Assembly: GCA_963573385.1 (NCBI GenBank) | Contig: CAUYLG010044331.1 | Location: 1-64,000, forward strand | DNA: 64,000 nucleotides | Reading direction: 5' to 3' | Origin: Cacajao melanocephalus | Taxonomy: Eukaryota > Chordata > Mammalia > Primates > Pitheciidae | In this document: one piece after another, positions 35,252 to 47,542 of the stretch | How positions within the stretch are numbered: the first letter of the stretch is position 1 | Layout: each line of letters opens with the position of its first letter | The notes under the pieces: generated by a model | The model's database searches: none | What the model was told of the DNA's origin: nothing | The model's input: only the letters and a program-made list of their open reading frames with translations | Program-made: the position numbers and the translations under genes

Positions 35252-35417
35252 CAGGATTATAGGCATCTGACCTATGCAGTCACATGAGACCTTACACTTG
35301 GAAAAGTCCCATGCTTGGTTTAATGCTCTGCTGTTGGTAAAATTATTAATAACTTATTAACAAGGATCCTACATTTTCATATTGCACTGGGCCCTGAAAA
35401 TTACACAGCCAGTCCCG
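35252..35417 (-). mobile_element. Probable hAT-type MITE remnant inside the L1
   Basis: A segment foreign to L1, ending 'gcactgggccctgaaaatta' and 'cacagccagtccc', which resembles a known class of mammalian MITE termini. The middle, 'ggtttaatgctctgctgttg', fits the same class. Neither a clean terminal repeat at the left nor an 8-bp duplication could be found, so the family name is left open. Confidence 0.5.
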
Positions 35418-36904
35418 AATGGGACAAACAGAATAAATAAATAATAAATAACAAGATGGTAGATTTAAACCAAACCAATAGTCACATTAGATATGGTCTA
35501 AACATTCCAATGGAAAGATACAGATTGTTAGATTAGATTAAAAAGCAAGACCCAACTACAAACTTTCTATAAGATCCAAACACTGTATATAAAGACATAA
35601 AAAGATTACAAATAAAATGATATAAAAAGGTACACCATGTAATATAAATGAAAAGAAATTTGAATTGTGTATACTAATATCAGACAAACTAGATTCTAGA
35701 AAAAAAAATTACCAGGTATAAAGAGGGTTATTTAATGATGATAAAGGGGCCAATTTATCAAGAAGCATAACAATCCTAAATGTTTATTCCTCAATAAGAG
35801 AGATAAAAAATACATGAAACTGAAGCTGAAAACCCTATTAGAACAAATAGATAAATTCACAATTGTAATTACAGGTAACTGACAGAAATAGAAGTAGGCA
35901 GAAAATTAGTAAGGTTATAGAAGACTAGAACAATGCTGTGAAACAATTTAATTGACATTTATAGACCACTCCACCTAACATCAGAATAAACTTTTTTTAA
36001 AAGTACACATGGAACATTTCCCATGATAGACCAAATTCTGGGCCATAAAATAGTTCTCAATAAATTTAAAAAATATTTCAAGTCATATAATGTATGTCCT
36101 TTTACCACAGTGAATTAAATTAGAAATTAATAACATAATATCTGGAAAATCTCCACCTATTTGGAATCTAATACATTTATAAATAATCTACCAGTTACAG
36201 AATGAATCAAAAGAGAAAACAGAAAGCAGTTTAAATAAAAATAAAAACACAACATATTGAAAGTGTTGAGATACAGGTAAAGCAGTATTTACAGGGTAAT
36301 ATATGATAATCAATGTCTGTATTAGCCAAAACATCTCAAATCAATGACTGTAGCTGCCAATGCAATTAACTAGAAAAAGAGAAGAAAATTAAAATGTAAG
36401 AAGAATAGAAGCAATAGTAGAGATCAGAGTGGAAATCAGTAAAATAAAAAAATGGTAAAGAAAGTTTAAAAACTAATTCTTTGAGAAAAGCAATAAAATT
36501 GATAAACCTATTAGCCACACTTATCAGAAATTTCAACATAGATGTAACAATTACCAATATTAGGAATGAGTAAGGTGACATCACCCTAGAATCTAAACAT
36601 ACTAAAAAGATAATAAGCTAACTTTATGCACAACTTTCAAATTTCCTGAGACATAAACTTCCAAAACTCACCCAAGAAGAAAAAGCCTGAATCACCATAT
36701 ATCTATTAAAGAAGTTAACTTTGTCATTAAAACCCTTCTAACAGAGAAAACACTGAGTCCAAGTGGTTTGACTGATGAATTCTAGCAAATATTAAAAGAA
36801 GAAATAATACCAAATCCAAATATACTCTCCTACAAAATTGTAGACGAGCAAATATGTTCTAAGTCATCCTATTGGGTCAGTATTATTATGACCCAAACCC
36901 AAGG

Positions 36905-37020
36905 ATATTACACAAAGAAAAAGAAAAGAGGAAGAGAGAGGAGGCTGCAGGGGAAAAAGAAAAAGGAAAAAAAAGGGATAGAGGAAGAGGGAGAAAAGAA
37001 GAGAAAATTAGAAAAAGGAA
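36905..37020 (+). repeat. GA-rich expansion inside L1 ORF2
   Basis: About 115 bases of almost pure purine (gaaaaag and gaggaag units) sit where the L1 RT frame should be continuous: RT-like wording lies on both sides. The open frame at 36,872-37,099, rich in Lys, Arg and Glu, is a by-product of this tract. Confidence 0.8.
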
Positions 37021-39142
37021 AACAACTACAGACTGCAGACTGATATCCTTCATGAACACAGATGCAAAAATTCAAAAAAAAACTTTACAAATTCAATAAT
37101 ATACAACATGACTAATATATCATGACAAATTGTTTTATCCCAGGAATGCAAAAATTGATTTAACAAGCAAAAATCAATCAATGTAATTGACTATATAAGA
37201 AGACTAAAAAAGAAAAACCACATCTGAGGAGATGCAGAAAAAGCATTTAAAAAGCTCTCAGAAAACTAGAAATAGAAGGAAACTTCCTCAGCCTTATAAA
37301 GAGCTCTTTACAAACTGTACAGCTAAAAATCATACATAAGAAAGATTGAATGATCTCCCTCTATTGTCAGTAACAAGGTCAAAATATCTTTCTCTACCAC
37401 CTCTATTCAGCATTGTATCATAGAGACTAGCCAATTCAAAAAGTAAAGAAAAAAAATCCAGATTGGAAAAGAAGTAAAACGATAAGACGACATGATAATC
37501 AAAAGTGAATATTCAATAAAACCTATGAAAAAGTCAAAAGAACTAATAAAGGAGTTTAGCTAGGTTGCAGGATACATGATCAAGTTACAAAAATCAATTA
37601 TTTTTATACTAGTATGAGCAAAGGGAAATTGAAATAAAATATGATTTGCAATAATAGCATTAAATATATAAAATACTGATGTTACAAAAGATGTACAAAA
37701 TCAATTCTTTATAAATTAGAAATCATTGCTGAAAGAAATGAAAGAAGACCTAAAGAAATGGAGAGATATACTGTGTTCATGGGGCAGGAAATTCAATATC
37801 GTTAAGATGTCAGTTCTCCCCAAACTGATCTATAGATTTGACAAAATCCCAACCAAATTCTCAGCAGATGTTCTCTTTTCCTAGAAAAAGCTGTCCTTAA
37901 AATTTATATGAAATTGCATAACACCTAAAATAACCAAAAGAACTTTTAAAAGGAACAAAGAGTACTTACACTGCCTAACTTGAAGCAGCAATAATGAAGA
38001 AACTGTGGTATTGGTATAAAGATAAAATAGGTCAATAAAACAGAGGAGTGAAGAGTTGAGAAATAAGCGATGTATGCTGATTTTCAACAAATATGCAAGG
38101 CAATTGCTAGAAAAAGAGTAACATTTTAATCAAATTGTGCTGTGACAATTAGCTATTCACATGCCAAAAATCCCAACTTGAATCTGTACCTCATACCACA
38201 TACAAAAATTAACACAAAGTGAATCATAAGCTTAAATGTAAAGTACAAAGCCATAAGACTTTTTGATAAAAATGTAGAAGGAAATCTTTGTGACCTTAGA
38301 TTAGGCAAATACATACAATACCAAAAGCCATTTTAAGAAGTTGATAAATCAAACTTTATCAAAATAAAATACTATGCTGTTTGACACTACCGAGATATTG
38401 AAAGAAGTCATAGTAAAAGAAAATATGTACACATCACAGATCCAATAAAGGATTCATTTCCAGAAAATATAGAGAACTCTTAAAACTCAGTAATAAGAAA
38501 ACAAACAATTCGACTTTTAAAATGGGCAAAAGATTTAAAGAAATCTTGTAGCAAAGGAGATGTACAAATAGCAAATTATCACATGAAAAGAGGTCAACAT
38601 GCTTAGCCATTAGGGAAATATAAACTAAAATCATAAGATAATATTAGAATGTCTAAAGTTAAAGACTGACCTTAACACGTGTTCATGAGTATCTGAAGCA
38701 ACTGGAACTCTAATACAATACTGGTAGAAATGTACAACCACATTAGAAGTTAATCTGTAAGTTTTTAAAATGTTAAACATATATCTACCATGTGGGAAAC
38801 CATTGTACTCCTAGGTATTTACCCAAGAGAAATAAAAGCATATGTCAATACTAAGATTTGTACACAAATGTTCATAGCACCTTTATATTAAATAGCCAAA
38901 AACTGGAAACTATATATTCATCAACAGGCAAATGGATAAAATTGCAGTATATCTGTACAATGGAATACAACTCTTTAATAAAAAGAATGAACTACTGATA
39001 CATGCAACACGGATGAATCTCAAAATAATTAAATTTAGTGGAAAACATCAGACAAAAAAGCAAACACAGTGTATGTTTCCATTTATATAAATGTCAAGAA
39101 AATGCAAACTAATCTATAATGAGAGAAAGTGGATAAGTGATT

Positions 39143-39504
39143 GCCTAGTCAGTTCACACAGCTATAACAAAGTACTATGGATGGGCGTCTTATCAATGGC
39201 AGAAATTTATTTCTCATAATTCTTGATCCTGGAAGTCCAAGATCAGGTATCAGCATGGTCGGGTTCTGGTGAGGGTCCTTTTTTGGGTTGCAGGCTGTTG
39301 ACGTTTTGTATTTTTACATAGTAGACAGCAGAGAGATGACAGAAAGCAAGCTCTTCTATGTCTTTTTACAGGAGCACTAATCTCTGAGGGCTCCACCTCA
39401 CGGCCTAATTACCCTTCAAAGGCCATACCTTCTAATGCCATCAGATTGGGAATTATGATTTCAATATATAAATTTGGGGATACACAAACATTCAGTTCCT
39501 AACA
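39143..39504 (-). mobile_element. MaLR LTR (MLT1 type) at the L1 3' end
   Basis: A minus-strand LTR. Its right end is 'cattcagttcctaaca' (39,489-39,504), the reverse of a MaLR-like start, and the left part has 'cacacagctataacaaagta'. It begins in the L1 3' UTR just after 'agtgattgcct', where L1 would run on. The L1 does not visibly resume on the right, so the L1 end is lost or unrecognisable. Confidence 0.75.
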
Positions 39505-40199
39505 CATGAGAATGCCACTTGGGGAACGCTATATGTTACCTAAGAAGGCATTACTTTTCTCCAGAAACAACTGTCTTCTTTTACCAACATTTTTACCTTT
39601 AAAATATTCAAAAATATAGAACATTTACAGAATTTTACTGTGGAAACTTTAATATTCACCTCCACCTAGTTTCTACCTTTAATATTTTACTTTACTTTCT
39701 TTATCACATCTATCCATCTATTAATCTGAGAGGAATTTTAAAAGTTTTATTTACGTATTTATTCATTTATTTTGTCAAACACTCAAGGACAATAGCAAAC
39801 CAGGATTATTTCCAGTCAATTTCAAGGTCTGAGATTTTCTGGACTACCAAGATGAGTCAAAGACTGCAGTCAATACGGAAACTGCCTTTTCACTTTTGCT
39901 TCCTTTTTTCTTTTTAGTGTGCATTAATCCAAAGCACATCATGGTCCACCAAGACTCTAATCTGTGGCAGTCCCTGAACTAAAATGTTTGCTCCCCAGTT
40001 CTCCTTTGAGACTACTAACACTGCTTGCTCCCTGGACTACATCTTTCATATCAATAAACACTCCCTGGGCAAAACCAACTTCATATTGCAGACTCTTTTG
40101 TCTGTATTTACATCTCCTTCTGCAGTTGCTCGGTATCTTGTTAGCTCTTTATTGCTTTTAGAAGTTTTAAAAAATATTTCATTCATACTTTTTAGCTGT
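39505..40199. other. Spacer with possible old repeat
   Basis: No gene is seen. The part at 39,600-39,720 ('tatagaacatttacagaatt', 'atcacatctatccatctat') resembles a dispersed old LINE phrase, but this is not secure. Confidence 0.3.
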
Positions 40200-41090
40200 C
40201 TTAGTGGGAGGGTTAGTCCAAGTGACGTAGACTACAACTACCAGAAGCGTTAAGTCTCCCATTCTTTCATAATACCATTTAAATTGCAATTCCATCCCTG
40301 TCACTACACTAAAACAGCTCTTCTTAAGGTCACCAGTGACTCCCAAATTGGCAATTCCAATGGTCAATTACCAATTCTAATTTTGACCTTTTAGCAACAT
40401 CTGATATTAAGGGTCAAATCTTTATTCACTTAATTTCTGGGACATGTCACTCTCCTGGATTTTACTCCACCTCATTTAGTTGTTCTTTGCCAGGCTCCTG
40501 TGCTGGAATCTCTTCCTTGAACTGGAGCCTAAGTATCCATGTGGACAGGGCTAAATATTTGCAAAATTTCCCTTCTGTATGCCTACTTTCTAGGTGGCCT
40601 CCTATAGGTTTAAATAACATGTACAACCATCGTGATTATTAAATATTATGAACCAAATCCTAAGTCTAAATACCATAGAGACATTTACCTTTTATATTTT
40701 TTTTCAATTCTCTAAGCATTATATTTTGGCTGGTTTAATGACAAAGAGCATTGTGTTCAAATAATTTTATAATTTGATAAAGTTTTAACCCATAATAAAA
40801 GACAAGAAAGTCATTTGTAGAGAAAGCAAGGGGAGATAATTTACCTGCTACCACAAAGCAGCCTGGTAGGTACAAACAAAAACCTAAGGACTTTGACTTT
40901 TTTCAACCATTTGCATTATCTATGCAACATTTTTCCTAGAGTGTCTAATAAGTATCTTAAAATTGACATGTCCAAAATTGAATTCTTGATACATCCAATC
41001 TTACCCCACTGAAACATCTTCTCCTTATTGTTACCAATCCTTAGTAAATAATACTATTACTCATCCAGATTTTTAGACCAAAACCCCATG
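40200..41090 (+). mobile_element. L2 LINE, RT-region fragment
   Basis: A plus-strand piece of the L2 RT frame. Landmarks are 'cttcttaaggtcaccagtga' at 40,321, 'gacatgtcactctcctgg' at 40,440 and, after an interrupted or diverged middle, 'attgacatgtccaaaattga' at 40,963. It covers an earlier part of L2 than the other copies in this window. The frame is broken. Confidence 0.7.
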
Positions 41091-41199
41091 TGTCATTATA
41101 GAATCTATAAGTTTATGGCTTTTATCAGTTGTGCTTCCATATCTTTATTTATTGTTTCTGTTTTATTCTCTTTTTTATTTTCCTGGGACTCAAAAACAA

Positions 41200-41900
41200 A
41201 TATCCCCAAACTATTCGCTATGTTCCATTTGTCTCCTATACATTTCCCACATTTTGTCTCTTTTTGCTTCAATTCTGTTGACTTATCTTTCAGTTCATTA
41301 ATCCTCTTTTTGACTACATCTAATGTGCTGTTAAACGCAGCTATTAAGTTCTTAATTTTAATTATTTTTCAACATTATAATTTCTATTTAATACTTTTAA
41401 AAATATTCTAGTCATCTGTATAACTTCATCATATTGTCCTCTACTTTTTAACATATTAATCGTAGTGTGTTCTTGTTAAGCTCTTATCTGATACTCCAAT
41501 GACTAGATCTTCAGTAGATCTGTTTGTCTTCTATTATTCTCTTGGTTTTCAGTCATTTAGTCATATATCTGATATGCTTACTTGTTTATTATTGGATATC
41601 AGACATCTAAGGCTATGGACAGTGTTGTTTTCCTCCAGAAAATTTACTTTTGCATTTAGCAGGAAGTAGAAGAAAAAAAAAATTAGGGTTTGAGCTGGTT
41701 CTGGTTTATCTTTCAATTTTTAGAAAGTCTGCTCTATTTCCAAATAACTTTTACTCATAAGCTATAGCCCTGCAAGGCTCCCAGCAGAATGTATGAGTTT
41801 TACCAGCGTTCCTCCATCTTGGTGGGCCCTGAACTCTTATTTTTGTGTCTCAGTGTCATGAGACTACTGAGAGTTCTGTGCAGTTTTCCAGTCTCTCTGT
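41200..41900 (-). mobile_element. L1M 5' region fragment
   Basis: T-rich plus-strand sequence with 'cagttcattaatcctctt' and 'tataatttctatttaatac' at 41,292-41,396, then 'tattggatatcagacatct' at about 41,591. This is the wording of the 5' untranslated part of old L1 (L1ME/L1MD-like) read backwards. Borders are approximate. Confidence 0.6.
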
Positions 41901-42305
41901 CACCACTTGTAGATCTATTAAATCTCAAGGTGAACAGCAACACTGAATTTCGGTGATCACTCTCTGCACTTATTCTTTTTAGGGAAGAAGAGTGGCTCTT
42001 GAAAGTTTATGTTCTGGCTGTCTTGGAAGTTCTAAGATGTCTTTATATCCATGTTTTAAATATTTTATCCAGCTCTTCTAGTTCTTAGTGCATGGTCTGA
42101 TAAAATCTAATATACCATAGAGCAGAATCCATTAGAGTCAGTCTTGTTTTTTTTTTCTTTTATATCATATCCATATTAGATCTGCCCCAAAGTTCTGTGG
42201 GTTCTACCTTTTAATTATATCTTGAATGTAACCATTTATCACCACTCTATTCTAAGCCAGTATCATCTCCCACTGAAACAATTTTAGTAGCTTCCTTAAT
42301 GGCAG

Positions 42306-42365
42306 AAGAGTGAGCTTCAGGTGAGAAGTGAGATTTTATTTTGAAATAACAGAGAATAAATATAG
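42306..42365 (+). repeat. 60-bp direct repeat, left copy
   Basis: This 60-base segment, from 'aagagtgagcttcaggtga' to 'gagaataaatatag', recurs at 43,405-43,464 with two mismatches. See the paired entry. Confidence 0.95.
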
Positions 42366-43404
42366 AATGGGTATGGAGAAAGTGATATTTTGTATATTAC
42401 ATATTGATGCAAAAACCTGAGGAGGTTCCTCTCTGATCTATTCTATTTTCCCTGTAACTTAGGAGGTGAGGTAATCTCCTGAAGGGCCAGGAGTGTAAGA
42501 TGAGAGATTTAGGGAGAATGAGAGAGTGCCTCAACAACAACAGCAACAAAGAAGCATTGTTGAGGCCCCATTGGAAACTGGTCATGAATGTGGTAGAACT
42601 AAGTCACCATGTCATGTGACACAGAAGTAAATAGCTGGACTCACCAAACTTCATGCTTTGTAAGTAAATACAGTTGTTAAAAGACCAGAGGTACAGGAAA
42701 TTTGGATTATTGAAAAGATGAATATTATTATTGGAATGGTGGCCTAAAAGCTCTAATTTGGATAGGAGTAAAATAAAGATAGTGAAGGCCGATACATTTG
42801 GGTAAACTGAAATGGTCAGTGACCTAGAAGTCCCAAGTAAGGTTTTTAAAAAAGCTGTATAATAGATGTAGAGTTGAACTCCATTTCAGACAGGCTGAAA
42901 ATGCGAGGGTTGTGGGGTCAGAGGTAGGTGCTAAAATTCGTAATATTGGAAGTGGAGAAATTGCCGGCAATGACAACGTCTGAGGTGGAGCTGTGGCCTG
43001 GATGACTGAGGTGCAGTGGACAGTAGTCAGGAGGAGAGAAGGAACTGAAAGGCCTTTAGTAGTGGCAGTTGAACCTGGGAGACTGAAGTAACTCAAAATG
43101 ATGGCATGCTTGGGGTAGAGAGAAGAATGGTAAACCAAAGTCCAATGTCTTTCACTGGCCAGGAGGTTAGAGTGGCCTAGCTGAGTGGCATAGGCCTCAC
43201 AGGTAGTGGCTAATCACCTCAGAGAAGCGATGGAGCGAGAAACCACTCCCAGGTCCTGTGTGGGGTGGAGATATTAGAAAGCAGACAAGACTTGCCCAGG
43301 CTTCCTGAAAGTAGCTTCTTTGTTCCCCAAATCTCAGAGCTGGGTCAAGGACAAGAAAATATATGGCATTTGGGGAATGACAATAGAGTAGAAGATAGAT
43401 GGTC
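42366..43404. other. 1.04-kb segment between 60-bp direct repeats
   Basis: The plus strand is rich in G and A, with recurring short phrases (gagag, ctgag, ggag). I recognise no transposon with confidence. Longest open frame is 104 codons on the minus strand (42,824-43,138) with no recognisable features. Confidence 0.5.
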
Positions 43405-43464
43405 AAGAGTGAGCTTCAGGTGAAAAGTGAGATTTTATTTTGAAATAGCAGAGAATAAATATAG
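43405..43464 (+). repeat. 60-bp direct repeat, right copy
   Basis: Second copy of the 42,306-42,365 segment, same orientation, 58 of 60 bases identical. The distance between starts is 1,099 bases. At the ends the flanks diverge at once. Confidence 0.95.
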
Positions 43465-45491
43465 TAACAGATAACCTGCAAGTTGCCATCCAACCTTGAG
43501 ACCCTAGGATAATAAGATGTCATGAAGTGTTCAGATTATTTAGACACGATGCCTCTTAAATGAGACAGCTAAAAATTGTTGTTTACTTTCTGGAAGATGA
43601 ACTTAGGTTATACTATTATATAGAGCCTAAATATGAAAAAATACAGTAATGCTAAATAATGGTTTCATTGGACATTATTAGATTTGTATGATTTCTCAAG
43701 ATTTTGAAGGAATATGCTAGTCACAAAAATGACTCCCTTAATTAAAACAGGAAAGCTACTTATTTTGTTAGAGGTGACCTTTCTGTGTCTAAGAGGATAA
43801 ATTGTGTGATTTCTCTCAGTAATGTGTCTGTATGGATTGATTTTTTAATAAACAATATGGTTATATGTATGCAGGTATGCCTTCCAAAAAGAGGTAGAAT
43901 GTCATATTTTTACATAGAAATTTGGAATAAAAAAATATCTTAAATGTGTTGATTAGGCCTGAGTTATCCAAAGAGCCCACAATTAGCCAGAATCTTGGTT
44001 CAGTTTTTTCATTCATTCAACAGATATTCACCAAATACCTAGTAAGTGCAACAACTATTTTAAATGCTAGAGATATAACAACAACAGCAACAACAACAAC
44101 TAGATTTATTTTCTATAGCAAGTTTTTCTTTTAATTGTGTGGTCCTGTTGTCAAATCTAAGATCATTTAATGAAAAGGCAAAAAATGGTCATGTAATTTG
44201 ATCCAAAGAACAGCAAAACAGTGTGGAATAATATGGATTTCTGACAACTCACTAGCTAATTTGGGAAATTATTAAGTTTTAAATATCTTGCACATTGGTT
44301 TACAATATGCTCTAGTAATCAATATTTATTATAAATTGATAAAAACTGTGACATTTTTTCATGAAACCACCAAATCATTTAATAATCTACAGCACTGAAT
44401 CCTTAGGTTGATTAAAACCTAGGCTTAGAGATAAAGGGACTAGAGATAAGGGGGCTTTTCTTCCTTCTGTTCCTAGGAAAATCCCTGTTGTTTTGGGCAA
44501 TATTCTCAAAAGTATCTTGGATTGGAAAATAAAATTTATGGTCGAGTAACTTATATATCAATGATCTACAGAACAACATACCACCATATTACAAAAGAAA
44601 CATGAAAACATGCAGGAGCTAAATCTGAATTTATAAAATTACTTTAGGATATTTAAGTTAAATTTTTCTATCCATAACCAACTGTGGAATCTCTGTAAGT
44701 TTTTCTGAGTGTTTTTTAAATTAATTATTTGAAAACAAAAACAATGTTGATTAATGGGAACTTAGGTTTTAGAGCAGATTTTTAATGGGTAGTGACATAT
44801 GATATTTATCTGCAGAATCAGTAAAAGCTATTAGCTTTTGGTTCCACCACAGAGAGACAGCAGCATGCTATGCATGATATCCAGAAAAAACACTAAAATA
44901 GTTTAACGAGCAAATTTCATTGTACCCTCAGGGGTAATTTTTAGTCCAGATCACTCCAAGTCTGCTATAACAAAGGTCAGGATATAAAGAACACAGAGGT
45001 ACTGTCCAAAGTGCCTTGATCTTTTCTTGGTGACTTACAGTGTAACTGTCACCCACAACATTCCCAACTGACAGTCTTTCCTTTAAGTCTGAAAATATTA
45101 TATGTTTTATTTCACTTGTTTTTCTCATTTGTAAGTTGGTGCATGAAATTTATATATATGCACAATTTGTTTTAAAAGAAAGACTTGTTCTGAAATTACT
45201 TTTTAGAATTAAATCCGTTTGGATAGATTATCATCCTATTCCAGCCAATAAAACAAAATTACCCCCTGGGTTTCTGGGGTTAAGAATTTGGCCTAACAAA
45301 TTCATAGCTCATGTATCACTAAATGTCAGTTCATTAATAATTTTTATGTGCCATACTATACAGATGCTGTTTTGAGAAATTTAATTCCATGTAAAGATGT
45401 CCTAATGATATCTTTAAAAATTTACCAGTACAGACTTAAGGGTGGATATACACACATGTTATAGATGAAGAAACTGAAGTTGAAATATAAA
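43465..45491. other. Spacer with an ancient repeat tag
   Basis: No gene is seen. At 44,009-44,100, 'cattcattcaacagatattc' and 'taaatgctagagatataac' is the same old dispersed phrase noted at 22,560 and 53,990, ending in a (CAA)n tract at 44,078-44,100. Confidence 0.4.
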
Positions 45492-45504
45492 AATCACAAG
45501 GGAG

Positions 45505-45882
<378 letters not shown>

Positions 45883-45969
45883 TTATTATTTGGCAGTTTT
45901 TAAAAAAGGATTAGAAAAGGTTTGGAGATTCCAACTTTACTATTCTTGGTTTACTCTTTCTGAAAATCT

Positions 45970-46205
45970 CCAGAATTACATTGACACTTACTGAGCACTT
46001 ATTCTGTGCTAAGAATTCTACTGGGTGCCTACTCTACATTATTTAATTTAATTTTCACCACAATGTTATAAGGTTGTATTCACAACCACTAATCAATGCA
46101 CACTGAAAAGATTAAGTGATTTATCTTGGTCTCACAGAGCCAGGATTCAGACCCAACTGTCTAGTTCCAGAGCACCTGCCTTAAACTGGGCTGCTAAACT
46201 ACTTC
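45970..46205 (+). mobile_element. MIR SINE
   Basis: Plus-strand MIR: 'ctgagcacttattctgtgc', 'caatgttataagg', 'ctcacagagccaggattcag', all in the right order. Confidence 0.8.
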
Positions 46206-46698
46206 TCAGGGTGAGGTTATCCCCCGTGATGTTCAGAAATCTATGAGATTTTACCACTTCTCTTTTGTGGATGGAGAAACAGAGGCTGCAGCCCTGTGCA
46301 AGTTCACAGTTCACTTGACTTCAAAGCAAAGCTCTTTATCCTGTGTCACCTTAATCCCAACCCTCCTCTGAATTAAAGTAAAATTACTTTATTTTTAAAA
46401 GTGTACATTCTTGATGTTCTTCAGCTCTCCCTTTGTATCATCTGGTACTTTCTTTATCTCACTGAAAAGAATGATTCTATATACTTAAAAATAGAACTCA
46501 TTTTAGGGTATCTATGCCCATACAGTTATGAAATGCCCTACCTCTTCTTGTCTCAGTGAGACCCTTTCATGGTTGTCAGCTGGCATGATCTGTGTGCACA
46601 TGATGTGCTGCCTGAAAGACCATGTGACTGTGAGGGTAAATTACAACATCCTAAACCTACATAACAAGATATCTACACAGCAGCTATTTTGGATCTTT

Positions 46699-46986
46699 TC
46701 TATTTTTTTCAGATAGGGTCTTGCTCTGTCACCCAGGCTGGAATGCAGTGGTGCGATCACAGCTCACTCACTGCAGCCTTGACTTCCTAAATCCTTCTAC
46801 CTTGGCTTTCAGAGTAGCTGGGACTACGAGTGTGCACCACCACACCTGGATAATTTTCATATTTTTCACAGAGACGGAGTTTTGTCATGTTGCCTAGGCT
46901 GACCTTGAATTCCTTGGCTCAGGCAATCCTCCAGCCTCGGCTCCCAAAGTGCTGGGATGAGATGGCATGAACCACTGTGCCCAGCC
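46699..46986 (-). mobile_element. Alu SINE (AluJ type), minus strand
   Basis: A full Alu read backwards from 'cagatagggtcttgctctg' to 'gtgcccagcc'. The phrases 'gcagccttgacttcct' and 'atgttgcctaggctg' fit AluJ. Target duplications are tattttggatcttt (46,685-46,698) and tatttttgatcctt (46,987-47,000), two mismatches. Confidence 0.93.
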
Positions 46987-47116
46987 TATTTTTGATCCTT
47001 ATTTGCCCACTTTTTACCTGGTATTTTCACATAATACTTCCAATGTTGGGAAATAGAAACATGAGGGTGGGGATTTTTAGACACTTAAACCACCTTAAGA
47101 AGTGCTTTTATTGTAT

Positions 47117-47200
47117 GTAATATATATAATATATTGTTATATATTATATATTATAATCTAGAAAATATATATGTGTGTATGTGTATATGTGTGTGTATAC
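47117..47200 (+). repeat. (AT)n/(TG)n low-complexity tract
   Basis: Mixed ta and tgtg units over about 84 bases, mostly imperfect. Confidence 0.85.
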
Positions 47201-47289
47201 TAGGAAGTATTTATATACTTTCTAAATTAGCATAGAAGTCCAGTGGTCCTAGTGTTTTATTACTTGCCAATAAAATACTTATGCTCTGA

Positions 47290-47420
47290 TTTCTAGCTGT
47301 GTGATTTCAGGTAAGTTACTTCTCTATGACTCAGTTTCCTCATAAAATGGAAATAACAAATGCAACTCCTGCAGAGAGTTATTGTAGGGGATTAAATGAG
47401 TTTATTCATATAAAAATCTT
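47290..47420 (-). mobile_element. MIR SINE fragment
   Basis: The plus strand reads 'gtgtgatttcaggtaagtta', 'gactcagtttcctcat' and 'aaaatggaaataac', the reverse of the MIR core, then 'gattaaatgag'. Confidence 0.85.
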
Positions 47421-47500
47421 AGCTCGCAGAATTCATATAAAGAATCTGACAATCAGAAGATCAGATTGAAATTTTCATGGTACTAGGATTATAAAGGTAC

Positions 47501-47502
<2 letters not shown>

Positions 47503-47540
<38 letters not shown>
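47503..47540 (+). repeat. (AC)19 microsatellite
   Basis: Nineteen perfect AC units (38 bases). Uninterrupted arrays of this length are usually polymorphic in length. Confidence 0.97.

Positions 47541-47542
<2 letters not shown>

Larger units (their letters stand above)
33690..39142 (+). mobile_element. Nearly full-length L1M, both ORFs decayed
   Basis: A long plus-strand L1. The ORF1 region is at about 34,150-34,950 ('atacatgtaattggaatcat' at 34,451, 'catcataatcaaattgtga' at 34,612). The ORF2 region is at about 35,450-39,000: endonuclease part ('gacatttatagaccactcc' at 35,954), RT part ('atatcctt...aacacagatg' at 37,042; 'tttatcccaggaatgc' at 37,132) and C-terminal part ('ctgatacatgcaacacgga' at 38,994). 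Stops and frameshifts break both ORFs; the best remaining frames are under 80 codons, so it cannot move. It has absorbed simple-repeat expansions at 35,145-35,190 and 36,905-37,020 and a DNA-transposon remnant at 35,252-35,417. Sequence wording points to an old L1M group. The 5' border is uncertain. Confidence 0.85.

Noticed and set aside
36872..37099. 75-codon Lys/Arg/Glu-rich open frame
   Set aside because: It is the translation of a GA-rich tract inside a dead L1.
33690..39142. Active L1
   Set aside because: Both ORFs are broken by many stops and frameshifts, and the wording is of an old L1M group.
42306..43464. Intact small LTR retroelement with 60-bp LTRs
   Set aside because: The repeats lack TG...CA ends and no priming site or polypurine tract was seen beside them.
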